Source: Stenotrophomonas sp. ISL-67 (GTDB taxonomy: Bacteria; Pseudomonadota; Gammaproteobacteria; Xanthomonadales; Xanthomonadaceae). Taken from it: 64,000 nt of DNA. This document shows, piece after piece, positions 51,429 to 61,108 of this stretch. How positions within the stretch are numbered: the stretch's first letter is position 1; each line of letters starts with the position of its first letter. The translations under genes were made by a program, and so were the position numbers. Under the pieces are notes generated by a model that worked only from the letters and a program-made list of their open reading frames with translations, was not told where the DNA came from and searched no databases. Location: positions 1 through 64,000 of the forward strand of contig NZ_JAGGRL010000011.1 of NCBI RefSeq assembly GCF_018612915.1. Reading direction: 5' to 3'.

Positions 51429-51845
51429 ATGACTATTCGCAACCGCAAGCCCCTGATCGCCCTGATCGTCGCCGCCGGCAGTGTTCTGGCCATTCCGGCG
51501 ATGGCCCAGACCGCACAGCAGAGTGCCGCGCAGGCCCAGACCCAGGCTGCGCAGGCCCAGCAGTCGGCGGCACAGGCGGACCAGGCGGCAGATGCGGCCA
51601 CCGGCGCGGCCGCCCAGGCCTCGTCGCAGGCCGGCGGCGGTGGCGGCCAGACCTGGGCCACCGTAGACACCGACGGTGACGGCGCCATCAGCAAGACCGA
51701 GGCCCAGGTCAACGCGGGCCTCGCCCAGGTGTTCGACCAGGCCGACAGCAACAAGGACGGCAAGCTCACCCAGGACGAATACAAAGCCTACGTAGCCGCC
51801 CAGCAGGGCGCTGCCGCCGGCGGCAGCGCTGCCCCGGCGCGCTAA
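51429..51845 (+). CDS. Exported EF-hand protein
   Basis: A 138-residue protein with a signal peptide (about 1-26), a Gln/Ala-rich low-complexity stretch (about 27-68) and two EF-hand-like loops, DTDGDGAISKTE (about 79-90) and DSNKDGKLTQDE (about 105-116), each with the expected calcium ligand pattern. It probably binds calcium outside the cytoplasm; the partner is unknown. AAGGAG precedes ATG 51429, and a terminator follows. A longer upstream frame is a by-product of the GC-rich leader. Confidence 0.8.
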   Translation: MTIRNRKPLIALIVAAGSVLAIPAMAQTAQQSAAQAQTQAAQAQQSAAQADQAADAATGAAAQASSQAGGGGGQTWATVDTDGDGAISKTEAQVNAGLAQVFDQADSNKDGKLTQDEYKAYVAAQQGAAAGGSAAPAR

Positions 51846-51948
51846 ACGCGCACCAAGCCGGGGCTCGCCGACGGTGCCCGGCTGACCCCACCCGGAGCCC
51901 GTAACCCAGCAGCAAGCCTGAAACCGCTGGACAACGGTGGATGGCCCG

Positions 51949-51980
51949 GAAGGGCGGCTTGGGCCGCCCTTCCTTCTTTT
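51949..51980 (+). terminator. Terminator after the EF-hand gene
   Basis: AAGGGCGGC pairs with GCCGCCCTT around TTGG, followed by CCTTCTTTTCC, a T-rich tract. It lies about 105 bp past the stop, leaving a long trailer. Confidence 0.7.
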
Positions 51981-52000
51981 CCGCTTGGTATCCTTGCCCG

Positions 52001-52750
52001 ATGATGACCTCCCTGCCTGCGCCCACCGGCGCCATCGGTCTGGTCGGTTTTGACGGTGACGACACGCTGTGGAAGAGCGAGGACTACTACCGCAAGGCCG
52101 AGCAGGATTACCTCGACATCCTGTCGCGCTACATCGACGTGCACGACACCGCCACCGCACGCCACCTGCTCGAGGTGCAGCAGCGCAACCTCGGTGTGTT
52201 CGGCTACGGCGTCAAGGGCATGACCCTCTCGATGCTCGAAGCCGCCATCGAGATCACCGGAACCTCCATTGCCGCCCGCGACCTGCAGCTGATCCTCGAC
52301 ATCGGCCATGACACCCTGCGCCACCCGGTCGAACTGATCGACGGCGTGCGCGAGTCGGTCGCCGAGATCGCCCGCGAATACCCGGTAGTGCTGATCACCA
52401 AGGGCGACCTGTTCCACCAGGAAGCCAAGATCAAGATCGCCAACCTGCGCGACCTGTTCCCGCGCATCGAGATCGTCTCCGAAAAGGATCCGGAAACCTA
52501 CGCGCGCGTGCTTGAAGAGTTCGACCTGCCCATGCAGCGTTTCGTCATGGTCGGCAACTCATTGCGTTCGGATATCGAACCGGTGGTCACCCTGGGCGGT
52601 TGGGGCATCCACACCCCGTACGCAGTGACCTGGGCCCATGAAACCCAGCATGGCGTTGCTGCCGATGAGCCGCGCATGGTGGAAGCAGCCACCGCCTTCG
52701 ACTGGCCGCAGGCCCTGCGCGCCATCGAAGCCAAGGCCGCGGGCGGCTGA
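52001..52750 (+). CDS. HAD superfamily hydrolase
   Basis: A 249-residue HAD-fold phosphatase. Motif I is VGFDGDDTLWKSE (about 14-26) with the two catalytic Asp, motif II the VLITKGD stretch (about 128-134), then KDPETYARVL and motif IV VGNSLRSDIEP (about 186-196). The substrate is not evident. The start is ATGATG; either could serve. It is followed 4 bp later by an exported hypothetical gene. Confidence 0.88.
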   Translation: MMTSLPAPTGAIGLVGFDGDDTLWKSEDYYRKAEQDYLDILSRYIDVHDTATARHLLEVQQRNLGVFGYGVKGMTLSMLEAAIEITGTSIAARDLQLILDIGHDTLRHPVELIDGVRESVAEIAREYPVVLITKGDLFHQEAKIKIANLRDLFPRIEIVSEKDPETYARVLEEFDLPMQRFVMVGNSLRSDIEPVVTLGGWGIHTPYAVTWAHETQHGVAADEPRMVEAATAFDWPQALRAIEAKAAGG

Positions 52751-52754
52751 ACCG

Positions 52755-53309
52755 GTGAAGCGCCTGCGCCTGCTGCTGGTTGCACTGCTGCTGTGGTTGC
52801 CGTTGCTGGCCGCCGCGCAGCAGACGCCGGAAAAATCCCAGGCGTACCAGGTCCACACCGGTGACGCCTGGGTCGATACCCAGCTGCAGGACATCAACCA
52901 TTACGCCGAGCGCTACCCGGAAAGTTTCCTCGACGAGGTAGCGCGCTACGCCAGCGTACCGCGCGACTACATCGCCGCGCTGTTCTACACCCACGGCTGG
53001 CAGGCCGGCGACATCTACTTCGCCTGCTTCTGGGCCAAGGCCACCCAACGCTCCTGCCGCGACGCCGTACAGGCGTGGTCGCGCTTCGTGCCAGAGGAAG
53101 GCGAAGACAAGCGCTGGGCCGAGGTGGTGACCACGATGCCGGTCACCCCCGGCAACCTGCACTGGCGCGCCGTGCGCCACGCCATCGTGGCCAGCCACGA
53201 CCACTGGGACCGCCCCGTGACCCTGGACGCCACCCTCAAGCGCCAGCTCGGCGACCGCGCCCAGCGCGAACGCGCAGCGGCGGAATCGGCAGCCCACCGC
53301 ACCCGCTGA
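52755..53309 (+). CDS. Exported hypothetical protein
   Basis: A 184-residue protein starting GTG, 4 bp after the HAD gene, so probably co-transcribed. A signal peptide (about 1-20, cut near AAA) is followed by NHYAERYPESFLDEVARYA then SVPRDYIAALFYTHGW and, later, FACFWAKATQRSCRDAV with two cysteines. It ends in a charged helix. The pattern is that of small periplasmic proteins common in Xanthomonads, but I can name no function. Confidence 0.7.
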   Translation: MKRLRLLLVALLLWLPLLAAAQQTPEKSQAYQVHTGDAWVDTQLQDINHYAERYPESFLDEVARYASVPRDYIAALFYTHGWQAGDIYFACFWAKATQRSCRDAVQAWSRFVPEEGEDKRWAEVVTTMPVTPGNLHWRAVRHAIVASHDHWDRPVTLDATLKRQLGDRAQRERAAAESAAHRTR

Positions 53310-53346
53310 CGCCGCTTCGCAGCCTCGGCGCGTTGCCGCCTTGGCG

Positions 53347-53496
53347 GTAGGGTCGCATCCCCAATCGACCGCCGATGTACCGCCCGCGTCCGGTGATGGC
53401 ATGACCTTCCGACGGGGACGGCGTTTGTTTTTGCCCGCGGTCATGCGTTACCGATCGTTGACCCGCTACCGGCGGTCGTTTGGGAACCGACCCTAC
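53347..53496. repeat. 150-bp composite REP-ended element
   Basis: Left end GTAGGGTCGCATCCC with AATCGACCGCC; right end GGCGGTCGTTTGGG with AACCGACCCTAC, an imperfect inverse copy. Inside are GGCATGACC and GGTCATGCGTTACCG, which pair with each other. It takes up most of the 332-bp gap between genes. Confidence 0.8.
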
Positions 53497-53641
53497 CCGC
53501 CCGATGCATTCTCAGCCGCCCCAACGCCATCCAACCCGCGCTGGCCTCCCGCTTCAATGCTGCTGTGCACCTCGCCGTGCCCGGTTCGCGTCGGCGACAA
53601 TATCCACCTGCTGTTCCCCGTGATCCGTTGCCGAGTACGTA

Positions 53642-55006
53642 ATGAGCGCCGACCGTTTCGTTTCACCCGACGATATCCGCAGCCTGTTCGCCCAGGCCAT
53701 GTCCACCATGTACCGCACCGAAGTGCCGCTGTACGGCACCCTGGTCGACCTGGTGGCCGAAATCAACGATGCCGTGCTCACCGACAACTCGGCGCTGGCC
53801 GAGCAGCTCGAGCGCAATGACGAGCGCGGCCGCCTGGCGCAGGAACGCCACGGCGCCATCCGCGTCGGCACCGCCGAAGAACTGGCCACCCTGGGCCGCC
53901 TGTTCGCCGTGATGGGCATGCACCCGATCGGCTACTACGACCTTTCCGTGGCCGGCGTGCCGGTGCATTCCACCGCCTTCCGCCCGCGCACCGCCTCCGC
54001 GCTGGCCGCCAACCCGTTCCGCGTGTTCACCTCGCTGCTGCGGCTGGAACTGATTGAAGACGACGCCCTGCGCGAAGAATCGGCGCGCATCCTCGCACGC
54101 CGCCGCATCTTCACCGATGACGCGCTCGCACTGATCGAACAGGCCGAACGCGAAGGCGGGCTGGACCAGGATGACGCGCGCCGCTTCGTGCTGGCCGCGC
54201 TGGAAACCTTCCGCTGGCACAGCGATGCCACCGTGTCGCTGGCCACCTACCATGCGCTGAGCAACGCGCACCGGCTGGTCGCCGACGTGGTCAGCTTCCG
54301 TGGCCCGCACATCAACCACCTCACCCCGCGCACGCTGGATATCGATGCCGCGCAGGCCAGCATGCTCGCCCGTGGCATCGACGCCAAGGCCGTGGTCGAA
54401 GGCCCGCCGCCGCGCCGCTGCCCGATCCTGCTGCGCCAGACCAGCTTCAAGGCGCTGGAAGAAACCGTGAACTTCCCCGACGGCGAGGGCGGTGATGCCG
54501 GCACCCACACCGCGCGCTTCGGCGAGATCGAACAGCGTGGCCTTGCCCTGACCCCGAAGGGCCGCGCGCTGTATGACCAGCTGCTGGCGCAGGCGCGTGA
54601 TGCCGGCGGTGCCGGCAGCACCGGGCAGGACTATCCGACCCGCCTGGCCGCCGCATTTACCGGCTTTCCGGACGACCACGACACCCTGCGCAGGGAAGGG
54701 CTGGGCTACTACCGTTACGCGCTCACCGCATCCGGCCGCGCCGATCCGTCCGCCGTGGCCGACCTGCCGGCCGAAGCGTTGGTCGCCGCTGGCCTGGCCA
54801 GCGCCGACCCGATCGTCTACGAAGATTTCCTGCCGGTCAGCGCCGCGGGCATTTTCCAATCCAACCTGGGCGGCGAAGAGCAGCGGGCGTATGCCGCACA
54901 CGCCAACCGCGACGCGTTCGAGCAGGCGTTGGGGTTGAAGGTGGAAGACGAGTTCGTGATTTACGAGCGTTTGCAGCAGGAGTCGTTGGACAGCCTGCGC
55001 GGGTAA
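53642..55006 (+). CDS. 2-oxoadipate dioxygenase/decarboxylase (HglS/YdcJ, DUF1338)
   Basis: A 454-residue iron enzyme of the VOC-related HglS family, which turns 2-oxoadipate to D-2-hydroxyglutarate in lysine catabolism. GIRVGT-like ARHGAIRVGTAEEL (around 70-80) and GMHPIGYYDLS (about 93-103), then GPHINHLTPRTLDID (about 221-235) with metal His, and FGEIEQRG (about 299-306) with the Glu ligand. Length is typical. It stands alone after a repeat-filled gap; no other lysine genes are close. Confidence 0.88.
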   Translation: MSADRFVSPDDIRSLFAQAMSTMYRTEVPLYGTLVDLVAEINDAVLTDNSALAEQLERNDERGRLAQERHGAIRVGTAEELATLGRLFAVMGMHPIGYYDLSVAGVPVHSTAFRPRTASALAANPFRVFTSLLRLELIEDDALREESARILARRRIFTDDALALIEQAEREGGLDQDDARRFVLAALETFRWHSDATVSLATYHALSNAHRLVADVVSFRGPHINHLTPRTLDIDAAQASMLARGIDAKAVVEGPPPRRCPILLRQTSFKALEETVNFPDGEGGDAGTHTARFGEIEQRGLALTPKGRALYDQLLAQARDAGGAGSTGQDYPTRLAAAFTGFPDDHDTLRREGLGYYRYALTASGRADPSAVADLPAEALVAAGLASADPIVYEDFLPVSAAGIFQSNLGGEEQRAYAAHANRDAFEQALGLKVEDEFVIYERLQQESLDSLRG

Positions 55007-55074
55007 CGGATCATCGAGTGATCGGGGAAACGTCAGCGCCGAGGGGTGCGATGACGCGGGCGCGATCTGCCTTG

Positions 55075-55273
55075 GTAGGGTCGCATCCCAATCGACGATG
55101 TGCATGGATGCACGAGTGGTGCGGCCGCAGGATGCGGAGGAGAACCACTGCCGTGGAATTTTCCGCGTTCGGTTGTGGCATGACCTTTGGCGGGGATGGC
55201 GTTTGCTCCGTCGCAGGTCATGCGTTACCGGGCGTTGAACCGTTACCGGCGTTCGTTTGGGAACCGAACCTAC
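55075..55273. repeat. 199-bp composite REP-ended element
   Basis: Left end GTAGGGTCGCATCCC; right end GTTTGGGAACCGAACCTAC. Inside: the 60-bp GATGTGCATGGATGCAC module (55093-55153), GGCATGACC, then GGTCATGCGTTACCG. Longer than its relatives because of the extra module. Fills half of the 364-bp gap. Confidence 0.8.
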
Positions 55274-55331
55274 CGGTGCCTGCATTTCGTGCGTCTCGTC
55301 CCGGATGCGGCTTGCGACACACGCGAAAATC

Positions 55332-55358
55332 AAAAACGCCGGGGAATCCCGGCGTTTT
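55332..55358 (-). terminator. Terminator of the CoA-transferase gene
   Basis: A perfect 11-bp stem, AAAACGCCGGG with CCCGGCGTTTT, and TTTTTG on the minus strand; 12 bp past the stop. Confidence 0.88.
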
Positions 55359-55370
55359 CGCTGTATCCGA

Positions 55371-56885
55371 TCACCCCTTCATCGTGCCCGTATCCAACCA
55401 TCGCTGGTGCCACGACAGCGCTTCCGGCATCAGATGCGGGGTGTGCTTTCCGTAACTCTCGCGGCAGGCGCGTTCGAAATAATCGTTGAGCTGGTCGCGG
55501 AAATCCGGGTGCGCGCAGTTATCAATCACCACCCGCGCGCGTTTGCGCGGCGGCAACCCGCGCAGGTCGGCCAAACCCTGCTCGGTCACGATCACCGACA
55601 CATCGTGCTCGGTGTGGTCCACATGGCTCACCATCGGCACGATCGCCGAAATGGTGCCGTTCTTCGCCGTCGATGGGCTCAGGAACGCCGACAGGAAGCC
55701 ATTGCGCGCGAAATCGCCCGAGCCGCCAATGCCGTTCATGATCCGCGTGCCCATCACATGCGTGGAATTGACGTTGCCGTACAGATCCACCTCGATCATC
55801 CCGTTCATGCCGATGCAGCCCAGGCGGCGCACCAGCTCCGGGTGGTTGGATATCTCCTGCGTACGCATGATGATGCGCTCGCGGTAGAAATCGATGTTCT
55901 CCTTGAACGTCTCATTGGCCTGCGGGCTCAGCGCGAACCCGGTGCACGAGGCATAGCTCAGCACCCCATCGCGCAGCAGGTCCAGCATGCCGTCCTGGAT
56001 CACCTCGGTGAACGCGCTCAGGTCGCGGAAGCCGCTCCTGCCCAGGCCGGCCAGCACCGCATTCGGAATGTTGCCCACGCCGCTCTGCAGCGGCAGCAGG
56101 TTGGCCGGCAGGCGCCCGCGCGCGACTTCGTGCTTCAGGAACTCGATCAGGTGCGCGGCAATCTGCTCGCTGGTCGCATCGATCGGGCTGAACGGGCTGT
56201 TGCGGTCCGGGCCGTTGGTGCGCACCACCGCCACGATCTTGTCCGGGTCGCAGCGCAGCGAGGTCTCACCGATGCGGTCATTGCCGTGCACCAGCGGAAT
56301 CGGCTTGCGGTGCGGCGGCAGTGCCGTGCCGTAGTAGATGTCGTGCATGCCGTCCACGCCGGCCGGCTGCCACTCGTTGACCTCGACGATCACCTTCCGG
56401 GCCAGGTCCAGCCAGGTCTTGTTGTTGCCCACCGAGGTGGAGGGCACCAACGAGCCGTCTTCGCGGATCGCCGACACCTCGATCACCGCCGTATCGATCT
56501 CGCCATAGAACCCGAACCACACATGCTGGGCCACGTGGCTGAGGTGGATGTCGATGTAATCGAGCAGGCCGGCGTTGATGCGGTTGCGCGCGTCCGGGTC
56601 GCTCTGGAAGGGCATGCGCATGGCGATGCCATCGGCCTTGGCCAGCGCGCCGTCCAGTTCCGGGGCGGTGGAGGCGCCGGTCATCAGGCTGATCTGGAAG
56701 GGCAGGTTGTCGGCGTGGAACGCCTCGATGCGCTGGGCCAGCGCCACCGGCACCGCCTTGGGGTAGCCCGAGCCGGTGAAACCACTCATGGCCACCGTTT
56801 CACCCGGCTGGATCAGCGCGGCGGCGGCTTCGGCAGATACAACGCGACCGCGCAGGCGCGCGTCGGCAATGCGATCAACGGACAT
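55371..56885 (-). CDS. Acetyl-CoA hydrolase/transferase (acetyl-CoA:succinate CoA-transferase family)
   Basis: A 504-residue enzyme that moves CoA between acyl groups, linking acetate with succinyl-CoA in a variant TCA cycle or acetate overflow. It starts MSVDRIADARLRGRVVSAEE-like and has MSGFTGSGYPKAVP (about 33-46), SGVGNIPNAVLAGL (about 259-272), then STHVMGTRIMNGIGGSGDFA (about 380-399), a loop typical of the Cat1/AarC family. A GTG 15 codons upstream is an alternative start. Its terminator is strong. Hydrolase activity is possible. Confidence 0.9.
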   Translation of the reverse strand: MSVDRIADARLRGRVVSAEAAAALIQPGETVAMSGFTGSGYPKAVPVALAQRIEAFHADNLPFQISLMTGASTAPELDGALAKADGIAMRMPFQSDPDARNRINAGLLDYIDIHLSHVAQHVWFGFYGEIDTAVIEVSAIREDGSLVPSTSVGNNKTWLDLARKVIVEVNEWQPAGVDGMHDIYYGTALPPHRKPIPLVHGNDRIGETSLRCDPDKIVAVVRTNGPDRNSPFSPIDATSEQIAAHLIEFLKHEVARGRLPANLLPLQSGVGNIPNAVLAGLGRSGFRDLSAFTEVIQDGMLDLLRDGVLSYASCTGFALSPQANETFKENIDFYRERIIMRTQEISNHPELVRRLGCIGMNGMIEVDLYGNVNSTHVMGTRIMNGIGGSGDFARNGFLSAFLSPSTAKNGTISAIVPMVSHVDHTEHDVSVIVTEQGLADLRGLPPRKRARVVIDNCAHPDFRDQLNDYFERACRESYGKHTPHLMPEALSWHQRWLDTGTMKG

Positions 56886-56959
56886 GACGACTACGTTTTG
56901 TGGGGAATCTTCATTATCCGCCATCGACACCCCCTCCCGGTTGCGACCAAGGTGGAATG

Positions 56960-57132
56960 GCGTTTACCGGTCGTGTGAGGTGCTATTCAGGTAAATACGG
57001 ACTTCTGTACCCACCGGTATTGTTTTGCAGTGCAGCGTGCATCTTGTTCGCGGAGCCTAGAAGATCGCCCTGCATCCCGACGTGGGGGAGGGAGCAGAGC
57101 CCGCTGGCAGTTCGCTGCAAGCGGGCTTTTTT
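56960..57132 (+). ncRNA. Candidate small RNA ending at the orphan terminator
   Basis: About 170 bp of the 505-bp gap before glnE, without a convincing coding frame but ending in a strong intrinsic terminator. A second hairpin of CCCTGCATCCC with GGGGGAGGG lies just before it. A promoter is not obvious. The 5' end is unknown; it does not match 4.5S, 6S or riboswitch patterns I know. Confidence 0.3.
57098..57132 (+). terminator. Orphan plus-strand terminator
   Basis: AGCCCGCT and AGCGGGCT pair, with GGCAG/CTGCA continuing the stem around TTCG, then TTTTTT. There is no plus-strand gene upstream before the divergent CoA-transferase start, so it ends an unannotated transcript. Confidence 0.75.
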
Positions 57133-57277
57133 ACGTCTCGCCTCCGGGTCTTTGGGCGCCGATCGGTCTGGCGCGTCGACACGCGCCCGTGTTTGGCCGC
57201 ACCGCACGGGGCACCTGCTTGTTGCCTGAATACCGTGGATGCCGTTCGCGGGAACCGCGGTTGCCGGGGCGCCGCGC

Positions 57278-57300
57278 AGCCACGCAGGGCGTGGCTCTAC
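57278..57300 (-). repeat. SMAG/REP palindrome before glnE
   Basis: Minus-strand GTAGAGCCACGC/GCGTGGCT unit, 90 bp before the glnE start. Confidence 0.85.
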
Positions 57301-57390
57301 CGGTATCTGGCATGGCGATGACACGCCATGTGTGTCCCACGTAACGGGTCACCGCCCGACGACCCCCACGGCCCCATGCATAATCCCTGC

Positions 57391-60207
57391 ATGCCGATCC
57401 CCGCCGATGCCGTCCCCGCTGCCCTCATCCCCCTGGTCGACCGCGCGCTCGCCCGCCTTGCGCTCAGCCTGAACGACTCAGGCCACTGGCCGCCGCCGGA
57501 ACCGGTGCTGGCCAGGCTCCGCCTGCTTGCCATCACCAGCGACTTCGCCATCGACACCCTCTGCCGGCAGCCTGCACTCCTGTCGCAATTGACCCAATCC
57601 GACTGCCCGCCACTCCCGCTGCCGGAACTGGACCCGCAGCAGCCGGCCGACTGGCCCGTGCGCCTGCGCCGCTACCGCACCGCCTGCTCCACCCGGCTGA
57701 TCTGGCGCGACCTCGACGGCCTCGACGACGTGCCCGCCACCCTGGCCGGCGCCACCCGCCTGGCCGAGGAGTGCCTGGCGCTGGCGCTGGCCGCGCTGGA
57801 GCAGGAATTCGCCACCCGCCACGGCGTCGTCCGCGCCGCCGACGGCAGCGCCCAGCAGCTGGTGGTGTTCGGCCTGGGCAAGCTCGGCGGCGGCGAACTC
57901 AATTTCAGCTCCGACGTGGACCTGGTCTACGCCTACCCACAGGGCGGTGAATCCGACGGCCCGCGCCCGCTTGCCGCCGAGGAATACTTCGCCCGGCTCG
58001 GCCAGCGCCTGGCGCGCCTGCTCGACGACACCACCGTGGACGGCTTCAGCCACCGCGTGGACCTGCGCCTGCGCCCGTTCGGCAGCGCCGGCCGCGTGGC
58101 GCTCTCGTTCGCCGGCATGGACCAGTACTTCCAGCGCGAAGGCCGCGATTGGGAACGCTACGCGTGGCTGAAGGCGCGCGCCGTGGCCGGCGACATCACC
58201 GCCGGCGAAGCGTGGCTGCAGACCCTGCGCCCCTTCGTCTACCGCCGCTACCTCGATTTCACCGCACTCGATGGCCTGCGCGAAATGAAGGCGGCCATCA
58301 CCGCCGAAGTCTCGCGCCGCGACATGTTCGACGACATCAAGCGGGGCCCCGGTGGTATCCGCGAAATCGAATTCCTGTCCCAGGCCCTGCAGCTCATCCG
58401 CGGTGGCCGCGAAGCCAGCCTGCGCGAGCGCCGCCTGCTGCACGCGCTGCCCGCCCTGGTCGCCTGCGGGCAGATGGCAGCGCAGGACGGCGACGACCTG
58501 CTGCACGCCTACGGCTTCCTGCGCCGGCTGGAAAACCGCCTGCAGATGCTGCGCGATGCCCAGACCCACGCACTGCCCACCGACCCCACCGACCGCCTGC
58601 GCATCGCCTGCGGCCTGGGCTATGCCGACTGGGATGCCCTGCTGGCCGCACTTGATGGGCAGCGCGACCGCGTCAGCACCGAATTCGCCGCACTGCTCGC
58701 CCCGCGCGCCGGCCAGGCCGCGCCCGACGCACTGGACAATTACTGGCGCGGCCTGCCCGACAGCGGCGATGCCGAGGTACTGGCCAACGCCGGCTTCCAC
58801 GACCCCAACGGCGCCGACCAGTCGCTGCGCGACTTCGCCCAATCGCTGGGCGTGAAATCGCTCAGCGACAACGCCCGCGCCCGCCTCGACCGCGTGCTGC
58901 CCGCACTGCTGCATGCCGCCACCCGCTCACCGCAGCCCGACGCCGCGCTCAAGCGCGTGCTCGGCCTGCTGCAGGCGATCCTGCGCCGCACCAGCTACCT
59001 GGCGCTGCTCGACGAACAACCCAGCGCACTGGCCCGGCTGGTGGACGTGCTGGCGCGCAGCGCACTGCTGGCCGAACGCATTGCCGCCTACCCGCTGTTG
59101 CTGGACGAACTGCTCGACGTGCGCGTCTCCGGCCCGATGCCCGACGCCGCCGCCATGCAGGCCGAGTGCGATGCCGCACTGGCCGTGGACGACCCCGAAG
59201 CCGCGCTGCGCCTGCTCAATGAAACCCGCCTTGCGCTGAGCTTCCGCATGGCCCTGGCCACCCTGGATGGCCGTCAGCGCGCGGTGGACAGCACCCGCCA
59301 GCTCGCCCAGCTCGCGCAGGCGGTGGTGGTCACCGCCTTGGCGATGGCCGATGCGGACATGCGCCGCGCGCACGGCGACGTGCCGGGTGGGCGGTTCGCC
59401 ATCATCGGCTACGGCAGCCTGGGTGGCCTGGAACTGGGTTTCGGCTCCGACCTGGACCTGGTGTTCCTGCACGACCACCCGGCCGGCCAGGACAGCAGCA
59501 ACGGCGCGCGTCCACTCGACCCGGGCCGCTGGTATGCGCGGCTGGCGCAGAAGGTGATGGCGCTGCTGGGTGCGGTCACCGCTGCCGGCCGCCTGTACGA
59601 CATCGACGTGCGCCTGCGCCCGGACGGCGGCAAGGGCTCGCTGGTGTCCTCGCTGGCCAGCTATACCGAATACCAGCGCGAACGCGCCTGGACCTGGGAA
59701 CACCAGGCGCTGGTGCGCGCGCGTGGCATTGCCGGCGACGCCAGCCTGCTCGCGGATTTCGACCGGATCCGTGCGACCACGCTGGCACGCCCGCGCGAGC
59801 GCGAGGTGCTGTACGCCGATGTAGTGAAGATGCGCGGCCGCATGCGCACCGAACTGGACCGCAGCGATGCTGCGCGCTGGGATCTGAAGCAGGGTGCTGG
59901 TGGCATCGTAGATCTCGAATTCCTGCTGCAGACCGGCGTGCTGGACAGTGCCGGCGCGCACCCGCAGGTACTGGAGCCGCGCGATACCCCGAGCCTGATT
60001 GACCAGCTCGCCAGCATCGCCTGGCTGCCGGGCGGCACCCGCAAGGCGTTGCACGAAGCGCATGCCGCGTTGTTGGACGTCGGGTTGGCCTGCACGCTGG
60101 ATAGACGGCCACGCCTGGCGGTGTTGACGCCCGCGCTGGAAGAAGCCCAGCGCGTGATCACGGCAGCCTGCGAAGCAGCCGAGCTGCCGTTCAACCAAAC
60201 CCCGTAG
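57391..60207 (+). CDS. glnE: Bifunctional glutamine synthetase adenylyltransferase/adenylyl-removing enzyme
   Basis: A 938-residue regulator of nitrogen metabolism that adds and removes AMP on glutamine synthetase in response to PII and glutamine. It has two nucleotidyltransferase domains: [18 protein letters not shown] (about 160-177) for deadenylylation and [18 protein letters not shown] (about 671-688) for adenylylation, each with the GS-D-D metal motif and a helical linker between. ATG 57376 is an alternative start. The stop TAG is part of a REP GTAG. Confidence 0.94.
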   Translation: MPIPADAVPAALIPLVDRALARLALSLNDSGHWPPPEPVLARLRLLAITSDFAIDTLCRQPALLSQLTQSDCPPLPLPELDPQQPADWPVRLRRYRTACSTRLIWRDLDGLDDVPATLAGATRLAEECLALALAALEQEFATRHGVVRAADGSAQQLVVFGLGKLGGGELNFSSDVDLVYAYPQGGESDGPRPLAAEEYFARLGQRLARLLDDTTVDGFSHRVDLRLRPFGSAGRVALSFAGMDQYFQREGRDWERYAWLKARAVAGDITAGEAWLQTLRPFVYRRYLDFTALDGLREMKAAITAEVSRRDMFDDIKRGPGGIREIEFLSQALQLIRGGREASLRERRLLHALPALVACGQMAAQDGDDLLHAYGFLRRLENRLQMLRDAQTHALPTDPTDRLRIACGLGYADWDALLAALDGQRDRVSTEFAALLAPRAGQAAPDALDNYWRGLPDSGDAEVLANAGFHDPNGADQSLRDFAQSLGVKSLSDNARARLDRVLPALLHAATRSPQPDAALKRVLGLLQAILRRTSYLALLDEQPSALARLVDVLARSALLAERIAAYPLLLDELLDVRVSGPMPDAAAMQAECDAALAVDDPEAALRLLNETRLALSFRMALATLDGRQRAVDSTRQLAQLAQAVVVTALAMADADMRRAHGDVPGGRFAIIGYGSLGGLELGFGSDLDLVFLHDHPAGQDSSNGARPLDPGRWYARLAQKVMALLGAVTAAGRLYDIDVRLRPDGGKGSLVSSLASYTEYQRERAWTWEHQALVRARGIAGDASLLADFDRIRATTLARPREREVLYADVVKMRGRMRTELDRSDAARWDLKQGAGGIVDLEFLLQTGVLDSAGAHPQVLEPRDTPSLIDQLASIAWLPGGTRKALHEAHAALLDVGLACTLDRRPRLAVLTPALEEAQRVITAACEAAELPFNQTP

Positions 60208-60288
60208 ATCCACGCCCTGCGTGGATGCTCTACGCAGCGCACCCCGAATGACCGGTTACCGCGCCAGCCACGCAGGGCGTGGCTCTAC
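60204..60288. repeat. Inverted REP pair after glnE, supplying its stop codon
   Basis: Units GTAGATCCACGC...GCGTGGAT (60204-60226, plus) and GTAGAGCCACGC...GCGTGGCT (60266-60288, minus). The TAG at 60205-60207 is the glnE stop. Part of the 346-bp gap after glnE. Confidence 0.85.
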
Positions 60289-60332
60289 GCCGGGCGATGC
60301 GCGCGACCAACCGGGAATGCGACCGCGACCCG

Positions 60333-60480
60333 GTAGGTTCGGTTCCCAAACGAACGCCGATAACGGTACAACGCCCGGTAGCGCATGACCTGTGCCGAAA
60401 CGAACGCCTTCTCCGTCCACCGGTCATGCCATTACCGAACGTTGGCTATGCGCGTGCGGTTGACCAGGGTGCAACCCTAC
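60333..60480. repeat. 148-bp composite REP-ended element
   Basis: Left end GTAGGTTCGGTTCCC with AAACGAACGCC; right end GCGGTTGACCAGGGTG then CAACCCTAC. Inside: GCATGACC and GGTCATGCCATTACCG. Same layout as the elements at 53.4 and 55.1 kb, but the ends are swapped in type. Confidence 0.8.
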
Positions 60481-60553
60481 CGGCATTCCGGCCACCCGGT
60501 TGTTCGAATTTCCACCCATCCGCCGCACGCCAACAGGCGGTCCGCCCCCCCGC

Positions 60554-61108
60554 TTACGCCACCCGCGGCGCCATCTTCCACAACAGCGCACGGAACGGCG
60601 CCAGCAGGAACACGCCGATCGCCAGCTTCACCGCCAGGTCGCCTGCCGCCCAGCTCACCCATGGCAGGCTCGACCCGGCGAACGCGATGCTCCAGAAAAT
60701 CGCCGTATCCAACGTCGCACTGCACGTCGTCGCCACCATCGGCGCGCGCCACCAATGGCCCCGGCGCAGCCGGTCGAACACGGTGATATCCAGCAGCTGC
60801 GCGGCAATGAACGCCAGGCACGACGCCACCGCAATCCGCGGGGTCGCAATCCAGATCGACAACAGCACCGCCAGCGCAAACCCCGCCCACGCCACCCGCC
60901 GCGCCGCCGCCGGACCAAACCGGCGGTTGATCAGGTTGCTCACCAGGAACGCCACCGGGTAGCTGAAAGCACCCCAGGTCAGCCAATCGTTGATCGGGTA
61001 CTGCACCAGCACGTTCGAACCCAGCACCACCGCGCCCATGGCCAGCACCGCCAGCAGCAGCGAGCGCAGGGTCAACGGGGCAAACACGATGTCAGGGCGC
61101 GCGGTCAT
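60554..61108 (-). CDS. Queuosine precursor transporter (YhhQ/VUT family)
   Basis: A 184-residue inner membrane protein with six helices, thought to import the precursor of queuosine used in tRNA modification. TWGAFSYPVAFLVSNLINRRFG (about 44-65) and ASCLAFIAAQLLDITVFDRLRR (about 95-116) match the DUF165/VUT pattern; the Asp usual before xxN in YPxxFLxxDLxN is replaced by Ser here, which is a difference to note. It is monocistronic between REP clusters. Confidence 0.85.
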   Translation of the reverse strand: MTARPDIVFAPLTLRSLLLAVLAMGAVVLGSNVLVQYPINDWLTWGAFSYPVAFLVSNLINRRFGPAAARRVAWAGFALAVLLSIWIATPRIAVASCLAFIAAQLLDITVFDRLRRGHWWRAPMVATTCSATLDTAIFWSIAFAGSSLPWVSWAAGDLAVKLAIGVFLLAPFRALLWKMAPRVA

